DNA of 64,000 bases from contig NZ_CP091975.1 in assembly GCF_029016285.1 (NCBI RefSeq), forward strand, positions 248,001 through 312,000. The letters are read 5' to 3'. Position numbers and translations under genes: made by a program. The stretch comes from Vibrio sp. DW001. GTDB lineage: Bacteria; Pseudomonadota; Gammaproteobacteria; Enterobacterales; Vibrionaceae. Below are positions 1 to 6,160 of the stretch, one piece after another. The notes under the pieces were generated by a model. The model saw only the letters and a list, made by a program, of their open reading frames with translations. It was not told the DNA's origin and ran no database searches. Each line of letters begins with the position of its first letter. The first letter of the stretch is position 1.

Positions 1-1209
1 ATAGACATGCAGTAAACCCTTATTGCGAAGCATTACACGTGACCGACCCTGACCTTCAAACGAGACTTTCCCCGTCGCAAAGCAACCACAGTTACCCAAA
101 CGTTCCGTTATTTGCTTATACGTTTCGCCAACCATCGCAATCTGTGGATCAGTAAAAACAGCAGAAATAGATGAGCGACGAAGTCCGGCCCGGATATCAG
201 GATAACGACCAGCGTTGTCTCCCGCTATACGACCTTGATCTGCCGCCTCATGTAACAGCGGTATTTGATTGCTTGCATCACCTGCGACAAAAATACTGGC
301 GACAGAGGTTTGTAATGTGAAGTGATCCGCTGTTGGTATTCCGCGAGCATCTAATTCGATATCGGTGTTCTCAATATCCAGTTTATCCACATTGGCTCTA
401 CGACCAGTGGCCGCGAGAACATAATCGACAGTAAATAGCTCTAGTTCATCGTCTCGGTTGATGAATTGTATTTCAACTTTATCGTCAACGCGCTTCATGC
501 TTTCAACTTTTACGTCGGCGTTTAAGTAAAATTTTTCCTTAAAGGCGTTGTTGGCGTATGCCATGACTTCTGGGTCAGTGATAGGGCCTACTTGTCCTCC
601 AACACCGAATAGTTTTATTTTGACGCCTAAACGATGTAACGCCTGACCTAACTCAAGGCCAATTACTCCGGGACCAAATACGGCGACTGATTCAGGTAGG
701 TCGTCCCAATCAAATACATCATCATTGATAACTAATCGGTCGCCAAGGTCATTCCAAACTGCAGGGTATGCAGGTCGAGAACCTGTTGCGATAATGATAC
801 GGTCTGCTTTTATTTTCGTATGCCCATCGACAATCAAGGTGTTGTTATCGACAAATTTGGCATAACCTGCAACTTTATCTTCAGAAGGTATCTCATCTAC
901 CCCTTCAAGTACAAAGCCAACAAAGCGATCTCTTTCTCTTTTTATCCTGTCCATCACTTCACGGCCATTGATCACTATTTCACTTTGAGGGTGAACGCCG
1001 AATGCAGGGGCTTTTTCAATCTGATGAACACTTTCTGCGGCTGCGATAAGCAGTTTAGAAGGCATGCATCCAACTCGGGCACACGTTGTCCCATAAGGAC
1101 CGCCTTCAATTATCACGACGTTTTTATTATGTGCTTTTGCTGCACGATAGGCGCCAAGACCCGCTGTACCACCGCCAATGATGGCCACATCTACATTGAT
1201 TTTTTTCAT
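1..1209 (-). CDS. Dihydrolipoamide dehydrogenase-like flavoprotein disulfide reductase (3' end outside window)
   Basis: Reading the minus strand from the ATG at 1209 gives 403 codons without a stop, running off the window edge, so the C-terminal part (about 80 residues by family length) is missing. The N-terminus has the FAD-binding motif GGGTAGLGAY, followed by the redox-active disulfide in CARVGCMPSK. A second Rossmann motif (FGPGVIGLELG) for NAD(P)H and the FAD-contacting FVAGDAS stretch follow. This is the class I pyridine nucleotide-disulfide oxidoreductase family. It lies just downstream of the Prx-Grx fusion gene on the same strand, as in other vibrios, which suggests but does not prove that it supplies electrons in peroxide defence rather than acting in a 2-oxoacid dehydrogenase complex. 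The exact substrate is unknown. Confidence 0.85.
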   Translation of the reverse strand, partial: MKKINVDVAIIGGGTAGLGAYRAAKAHNKNVVIIEGGPYGTTCARVGCMPSKLLIAAAESVHQIEKAPAFGVHPQSEIVINGREVMDRIKRERDRFVGFVLEGVDEIPSEDKVAGYAKFVDNNTLIVDGHTKIKADRIIIATGSRPAYPAVWNDLGDRLVINDDVFDWDDLPESVAVFGPGVIGLELGQALHRLGVKIKLFGVGGQVGPITDPEVMAYANNAFKEKFYLNADVKVESMKRVDDKVEIQFINRDDELELFTVDYVLAATGRRANVDKLDIENTDIELDARGIPTADHFTLQTSVASIFVAGDASNQIPLLHEAADQGRIAGDNAGRYPDIRAGLRRSSISAVFTDPQIAMVGETYKQITERLGNCGCFATGKVSFEGQGRSRVMLRNKGLLHVY

Positions 1210-1265
1210 GAGAGATCTCTTTTGTTAGCTTGTGCTTTGTTTGAATGGTGACTTTTTCTATAGAG

Positions 1266-1303
1266 TATGGTGTGTAAACATTAAACTAGGTTTACACACC
1301 ATA
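1266..1303. repeat. 14-bp perfect inverted repeat between the Prx-Grx and disulfide reductase genes
   Basis: The arms are TATGGTGTGTAAAC (1266-1279) and its exact complement (1290-1303), with a 10-nt spacer. It lies in the 126-bp gap between the two minus-strand genes. On the minus strand it is not followed by a clear T-run, so it may be an attenuating hairpin, an mRNA-processing hairpin or a protein-binding site rather than a full terminator. Confidence 0.6.
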
Positions 1304-1335
1304 TAGAGAGCGTTAATGAACGCTTTCCGTTCGAA

Positions 1336-2067
1336 TTATTGGCCTAAGAATGCCTCTAACTCTTCACTTCCACCAATGTGCTTACCACCAATGTAGACTT
1401 GAGGTACAGTTGTTTGTCCTGTTACAGCACGTAATGTTACGGTCGTTGCATCCTTACCAAGTACCACTTCTTCAAACTGAAGGCCTTTCGCTTTTAGGTC
1501 TTGTTTCGCTTTAGAACAGAACGGACAGCCTGGTTTCGTAAATACAGTGATAGATTCTTGAGTTTTGTATTCAGGCGCGACGTATTTAAGCATCGTATCT
1601 GCATCAGAAACTTTGAACGGGTCGCCAGGTTCGTTTGGCTCGATGAACATTTTTTCAACAACTCCATTCTTGACTAGCATGCTGTAGCGCCATGAACGCT
1701 TGCCAAATCCGATCTCACTTTTGTCTACCAACATGCCCATGCCGTCTGTGAAGTCACCGTTGCCATCGGGGATAAAGGTAATGTTTTCTGCTTCTTGGTC
1801 ATCTTTCCATGCGTTCATAACAAATGTATCGTTGACGGATACGCAAAGGATGTCGTCGACACCATGGTCTTTGAATACAGAGTTTAGCTCGTTATAGCGA
1901 GGTAAGTGGCTTGAAGAACACGTAGGAGTAAACGCACCCGGTAGGCTGAATACAATCACCGTTTTGTCTTTAAAAAGCTCATCCGTTGTCATACTGATCC
2001 AAGCATCACCTTGACGAGCTGGGAAAGTAACTTGTGGTACATTTTGACCTTCTTTAGATGCTAACAT
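1336..2067 (-). CDS. Hybrid peroxiredoxin-glutaredoxin (glutathione-dependent peroxidase)
   Basis: The 243-residue protein joins two domains. Residues about 1-160 are a Prx5-type peroxiredoxin with the peroxidatic cysteine in [13 protein letters not shown]. Residues about 170-243 are a glutaredoxin with the active site CPFC, the cis-proline motif TVPQVYIGG and the GGSEEL glutathione site. Fused proteins of this kind reduce hydrogen peroxide and alkyl hydroperoxides with glutathione as donor. The gene diverges from oxyR across a 184-bp gap that holds an OxyR-type site, so peroxide induction is expected. The minus-strand flavoprotein gene follows after a 14-bp inverted repeat and may be co-transcribed. 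Confidence 0.95.
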   Translation of the reverse strand: MLASKEGQNVPQVTFPARQGDAWISMTTDELFKDKTVIVFSLPGAFTPTCSSSHLPRYNELNSVFKDHGVDDILCVSVNDTFVMNAWKDDQEAENITFIPDGNGDFTDGMGMLVDKSEIGFGKRSWRYSMLVKNGVVEKMFIEPNEPGDPFKVSDADTMLKYVAPEYKTQESITVFTKPGCPFCSKAKQDLKAKGLQFEEVVLGKDATTVTLRAVTGQTTVPQVYIGGKHIGGSEELEAFLGQ

Positions 2068-2200
2068 AATAATTTCCTTGGGTTTAAATATAGATTGTAG
2101 ATTAAGTTTAAAGCCTAATTTGGCAGAACAAATAATTAATTTAGCGGAGACGTCTCCGTTTCGTTGACGCTATTATTAGATATTTCGTTTGATAGTTCTA

Positions 2201-2237
2201 ATCGTTTAATACTATAGTAACGATAGTTAACTTCTAT
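2201..2237. promoter_or_regulatory. Predicted OxyR tetramer-binding site between the Prx-Grx gene and oxyR
   Basis: Four quarter-sites occur at the canonical spacing: ATCG (2201-2204), CTAT (2212-2215), ATAG (2223-2226) and CTAT (2234-2237), each separated by exactly 7 bp. The OxyR consensus is ATAG-N7-CTAT-N7-ATAG-N7-CTAT, so 15 of 16 core bases match. The site ends 14 bp before the oxyR start codon and lies about 134 bp upstream of the Prx-Grx start, consistent with autorepression of oxyR and activation of the divergent gene. Confidence 0.7.
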
Positions 2238-2251
2238 CTTGGGTATAAAAA

Positions 2252-3136
2252 ATGAACATTCGAGACTTTGAGTATCTTGTAGCTTTAGCTGAACATAAAC
2301 ATTTCCGTAAAGCAGCAGAAGCCTGTTTTGTGAGCCAACCTACGTTAAGTGGTCAAATTAGGAAATTAGAAGATGGGTTAGGGACCACGCTATTGGAGCG
2401 AAGCAGCCGCCGAGTTCTGTTTACTGAATCTGGTTTGCAGTTAGTCGATCAAGCCAAAAAAATCCTAAGTGAAGTAAAAACCTTTACCGATATGGCGAGT
2501 TTGCAGGGTAAAGAGATGACTGGTCCGCTACATATTGGTTTCATTCCTACGGTCGGTCCGTATTTGATGCCAAAAATTGTACCTAAGCTAAAAGACGATT
2601 TTCCCGATCTCGATCTCTTTTTACATGAGGCGCAAACTAACCAGTTAGTTAATCAATTGGAAGAGGGACGATTGGATTGCTTGGTATTGGCTTCCGTCGC
2701 CGAAACGGAGCCGTTTAAAGAGATAGAGCTTTATACGGAACCTCTCTATGTGGCCGTTCCATGTGGACACGAATGGGCAGACCAAGATGAGTTAGATATG
2801 CAGATGCTTAATGGTCATACCGTGCTGTCGCTAGGGGATGGGCATTGCTTGAGAGATCAGGCGTTAGGTTTCTGTTTTGCTGCTGGAGCGAAAGATGATG
2901 AGCGTTTTAAGGCGACAAGCCTAGAAACACTTCGAAATATGGTTGCCGCGGGTGGAGGGATAACATTGTTACCCGAACTTTCGATTCCAGAAAACCGGCT
3001 TCAAGACGGTGTGAAGTATTTGAAGGCTAAAAAGCCCGTACCATCGCGCCAAATTGTTCTTGTTTATCGACCGGGTTCACCATTGCGACATCGTTTCGAA
3101 GAACTGGCACAATCGATCGCGAGTTATTTGGTATAA
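2252..3136 (+). CDS. oxyR: Hydrogen peroxide-sensing LysR-type regulator OxyR
   Basis: The 294-residue protein has an N-terminal LysR winged helix-turn-helix (residues about 1-60, including AAEACFVSQPTLSGQIRKLE). Its effector domain has both redox cysteines in the diagnostic GHCLRDQALGFCF (about residues 199 and 208), which form the peroxide-induced disulfide. The stretch ATSLETLRNMVAAGGGIT is also typical of OxyR. The start at ATG 2252 matches the family N-terminus MNIRDFEYLVAL. The protein activates antioxidant genes when oxidised and usually represses its own transcription; the upstream site at 2201-2237 fits this. The coding region ends just before an accessory repeat island. Confidence 0.97.
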   Translation: MNIRDFEYLVALAEHKHFRKAAEACFVSQPTLSGQIRKLEDGLGTTLLERSSRRVLFTESGLQLVDQAKKILSEVKTFTDMASLQGKEMTGPLHIGFIPTVGPYLMPKIVPKLKDDFPDLDLFLHEAQTNQLVNQLEEGRLDCLVLASVAETEPFKEIELYTEPLYVAVPCGHEWADQDELDMQMLNGHTVLSLGDGHCLRDQALGFCFAAGAKDDERFKATSLETLRNMVAAGGGITLLPELSIPENRLQDGVKYLKAKKPVPSRQIVLVYRPGSPLRHRFEELAQSIASYLV

Positions 3137-3231
3137 GTGTACTACGTGAAACTGGTCGAGAAAATTAGCTAAATCTACCGTATAAATACTTGTGGTTGTT
3201 ACCCTATAATAATTTGGCGGAAGTCATTGCT

Positions 3232-3513
3232 ATGCAACCTTGTGTTTATATTATGTCTTCAAATAATGATAGAGCTATTTACATAGGTGTCACGAGCCAG
3301 TTGAAACAGAGAATATGGCAACATAAAAACAACGTAGTTCAAGGGTTTTCGAGTAAATACAAAACGTATAAATTGGTTTTTTTTGAAATGCATAGTGATA
3401 TGAATTCCGCATTTCTTAGGGAAAAAAGATTAAAGAAATGGAATAGAAAATGGAAGATGGATTTAATTTCATTGGAAAATCCAAACTGGATTGATCTGTA
3501 TGACAGCTTGTAA
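3232..3513 (+). CDS. Small GIY-YIG family nuclease-like protein
   Basis: The 93-residue protein is a single GIY-YIG domain of the short stand-alone type. The two half motifs appear as CVYIM and IYIGVT, followed by the conserved arginine in LKQRIWQHKNN. The metal-binding glutamate is expected in the FLREKRLKKWNRKWK helix. The family is predicted to cut DNA, but its biological role is not established. ATG 3232 is chosen because the family starts with M-x-P-C-V-Y; an in-frame TTG at 3190 is a less likely start. The gene lies within the unit 3152-3716, which ends with the same hairpin-plus-tail as every unit of the adjacent tandem array. A scrambled partial copy of the gene lies at 3717-3833. This suggests, as inference, that the nuclease and the repeats belong to one element family. 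Confidence 0.85.
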   Translation: MQPCVYIMSSNNDRAIYIGVTSQLKQRIWQHKNNVVQGFSSKYKTYKLVFFEMHSDMNSAFLREKRLKKWNRKWKMDLISLENPNWIDLYDSL

Positions 3514-3626
3514 TTTCGTCATTCCCTCACGCGATCGTCATTCCCTCGAAGGAGGCATGCTGTTCGGTTAAGGTTATTTAAACTTGTCATCCTGACGAAA
3601 ACTGCCCTGTTTTCACGAAAACCGAC

Positions 3627-3690
3627 GTCATCCCCATGAAAATGGGGATCTAATATCACCAAGATTCCCGTTTTCACGGGAATGACGGGT
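3627..3690. repeat. REPIN-like pair of hairpins downstream of the GIY-YIG gene
   Basis: Two 8-bp-stem hairpins with 4-nt loops lie in inverse orientation: ATCCCCAT-GAAA-ATGGGGAT (3630-3649) and ATTCCCGT-TTTC-ACGGGAAT (3664-3683). The pair is bracketed by GTCAT on the left and ATGAC on the right, so the whole element is a large imperfect palindrome. The right hairpin and its tail (GACGGGTATTTGGGAGTGG) recur throughout the neighbouring array. Confidence 0.8.
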
Positions 3691-3716
3691 ATTTGGGAGT
3701 GGTGGGGAATTAGGAG

Positions 3717-3833
3717 CTGGTCGAGAAAATTAGCTAAATCTACCGTATAAATACTTGTGGTTGTTACCCTATATAATAATCAAACAACGTAGTTCAAGGG
3801 TTTTGGCGGAAGGAGAAATTTTGCGAGTATGCA
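3717..3833 (+). pseudogene. Scrambled remnant of the GIY-YIG gene and its upstream region
   Basis: Positions 3717-3780 repeat 3152-3213, the sequence upstream of and overlapping the start region of the GIY-YIG gene, with only a 2-base insertion. Positions 3783-3804 then repeat an internal coding piece (3328-3349), and 3805-3812 (GGCGGAAG) repeats sequence from just before the gene start. Most of the coding region is missing. The piece is followed at 3834 by the common right-end hairpin, so it looks like an internally deleted, non-coding derivative of the gene-bearing unit. Confidence 0.75.
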
Positions 3834-6082
3834 ATTCCCGTTTTCACGGGAATGACGGGTATTTGGGAGTGGTGGGGAATTAGGAGCAGTGTTATTCGTT
3901 TGGCCGAATAGATCCAATCCCTCACTGTCGTAACTCCTTCGCCCTGTCGTCACTCTTCCGGCCCGTTGTCATTTCCTCGTGCCATCGTGATTCCCTCGAA
4001 GGAGGGAATCTGGTGCGAGGAGATTCCCGTTTTCACGGGAATGACGGGTATTTGGGAGTGGTGGGGAATTAGGAGCAGTGTTATTCGTTTGGCCGAATAG
4101 ATCCAATCCCTCACTGTCGTCACTCCTTCGCCCTGTCGTCACTCTTCCGGCCCGTTGTCATTTCCTCGTGCCATCGTCATTCCCTCGAAGGAGGGAATCT
4201 GGTGCGAGGAGATTCCCGTTTTCACGGGAATGACGGGTATTTGGGAGTGGTGGGGAATTAGGAGCAGTGTTATTCGTTTGGCCGAATAGATCCAATCCCT
4301 CACTGTCGTCACTCCTTCGCCCTGTCGTCACTCTTCCGGCCCGTTGTCATTTCCTCGTGCCATCGTCATTCCCTCGAAGGAGGGAATCTGGTGCGAGGAG
4401 ATTCCCGTTTTCACGGGAATGACGGGTATTTGGGAGTGGTGGGGAATTAGGAGCAGTGTTAAATCTTCCGGCCCGTTGTCATTTCCTCGTGCCATAGTCA
4501 TTCCCTCGAAGGAGGGAATCTGGTGCGAGGGGATTCCCGTTTTCACGGGAATGACGGGTATTTGGGAGTGGTGGGGAATTAGGAGCAGTGTTATTCGTTT
4601 GGCCGAATAGATCCAATCCCTCACTGTCGTCACTCTTCCGGCCCGTTGTCATTTCCTCGTGCCATCGTGATTCCCTCGAAGGAGGGAATCTGGTGCGAGG
4701 AGATTCCCGTTCTCACGGGAATGACGGGTATTTGGGAGTGGTGGGGAATTAGGAGCAGTGTTATTCGTTTGGCCGAATAGATCCAATCCCTCACTGTCGT
4801 AACTCCTTCGCCCTGTCGTCACTCTTCCGGCCCGTTGTCATTTCCTCGTGCCATAGTCATTCCCTCGAAGGAGGGAATCTGGTGCGAGGGGATTCCCGTT
4901 TTCACGGGAATGACGGGTATTTGGGAGTGGTGGGGAATTAGGAGCAGTGTCATTCGTTTGGCCGAATAAAACCAATCCTTCTCCTGTCATTGCTCCTTCG
5001 CCCTGTCGTCACTCTTCCGGCCCGTTGTCATTTTCTCGTGCCATAGTCATTCCCTCGAAGAAGGGCATCTGGTGCGAGGAGATTCCCGTGTCGTTTTGAC
5101 GGGTATTTGGGGAGTGATTCCCGTGACGGGGGAGTGGTGGGGAATTAGGAGCAGTGTTATTCGTTTGGCCGAATAGATCCAATCCCTCACTGTCGTCACT
5201 CCTTCGCCCTGTCGTCACTCTTCCGGCCCGTTGTCATTTCCTCGTGCCATCGTGATTCCCTCGAAGGAGGGAATCTGGTGCGAGGAGATTCCCGTTCTCA
5301 CGGGAATGACGGGTATTTGGGAGTGGTGGGGAATTAGGAGCAGTGTTATTCGTTTGGCCGAATAGATCCAATCCCTCACTGTCGTAACTCCTTCGCCCTG
5401 TCGTTAATCTTCCGGCCCGTTGTCATTTCCTCGTGCCATAGTCATTCCCTCGAAGGAGGGAATCTGGTGCGAGGGGATTCCCGTTTTCACGGGAATGACG
5501 GGTATTTGGGAGTGGTGGGGAATTAGGAGCAGTGTTATTCGTTTGGCCGAATAGATCCAATCCCTCACTGTCGTAACTCCTTCGCCCTGTCGTTAATCTT
5601 CCGGCCCGTTGTCATTTCCTCGTGCCATAGTCATTCCCTCGAAGGAGGGAATCTGGTGCGAGGGGATTCCCGTTTTCACGGGAATGACGGGTATTTGGGA
5701 GTGGTGGGAAATTAGGAGCAGTGTCATTCGTTTGGCCGAATAAAACCAATCTTTCTCCTGTCATTGCTCCTTCGCCCTGTGGTCACTCTTCCGGCCCGTT
5801 GTCATTTCCTCGTGCCATCGTCATTCCCTCGAAGAAGGGCATCTGGTGCGAGGGGATTCCCGTTTTCACGGGAATGACGGGTATTTGGGAGTGGTGGGAA
5901 ATTAGGAGCAGTGTCATTCGTTTGGCCGAATAAAACCAATCCTTCTCCTGTCATTGCTCCTTCGCCCTGTCGTCACTCTTCCGGCCCGTTGTCATTTCCT
6001 CGTGCCATCGTGATTCCCTCGAAGGAGGGAATCACGATGGCACGAGGAGATTCCCGTTTTCACGGGAATGACGGGTATTTGG
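3834..6082. repeat. Tandem array of about 189-bp units carrying paired GGGAAT hairpins
   Basis: The hairpin ATTCCCGTTTTCACGGGAAT or a variant starts at 3834, 4023, 4212, 4401, 4533, 4703, 4892, 5082, 5288, 5477, 5666, 5856 and 6050. Spacing is 189 bp in most cases, with 132, 170, 190, 194 and 206 bp as variants. Each unit also carries a second hairpin ATTCCCTCGAAGGAGGGAAT (or a close variant) about 12 bp before the next copy of the first. Together these form a REPIN-like inverted pair flanked by GTCATT and AATGAC. The intervening body includes an ATTCG...CGAAT inverted repeat. Two body subtypes exist (CAGTGTTATTCG and CAGTGTCATTCG). The short unit starting at 4401 lacks 57 bp and that at 4533 lacks 19 bp. 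No plausible gene is present; short open frames on both strands are repeat translations. The array lies between the GIY-YIG gene and the 3' end of mrcA. Confidence 0.92.
5998..6047. repeat. Perfect 23-bp-stem hairpin in the last array unit
   Basis: Positions 5998-6020 are exactly complementary to 6025-6047, around a GAAG loop (6021-6024). In the other units only the inner 8-9 bp of this hairpin pair perfectly and the outer arms are imperfect (TCGTGCCATCGTG against CTGGTGCGAGG). The last unit therefore carries a perfected quasi-palindrome. Confidence 0.85.
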
Positions 6083-6160
6083 GAATGACAGATTTAGGTT
6101 CAGGGAATATTCAACTCATTAAGCTGTGCGCTAGGGTTTATCCCAGAGTTAGTTCAGAGT

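Noticed and set aside
820..1251. 143-codon plus-strand open frame
   Set aside because: It lies antisense to the flavoprotein disulfide reductase gene and has no family features or ribosome-binding site.
3190..3231. Upstream TTG start for the GIY-YIG gene
   Set aside because: The 14 extra residues (starting MWLLPYNN) do not match the family start, and this sequence is part of the repeated flank copied at 3717-3780.
4328..5933. Several open frames of 69-101 codons on both strands within the array (peptides containing VIPSKEGIW or VIPVKTGIP)
   Set aside because: They are translations of the hairpin repeats, recur in both orientations, have no ribosome-binding sites and resemble the well-known spurious VIPxKxGI peptides from GGGAAT-type repeats.
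3834..6082. CRISPR array
   Set aside because: Units are about 189 bp with no unique spacers of uniform 30-40 bp, and there are no cas genes; the repeated body itself is conserved between hairpins.
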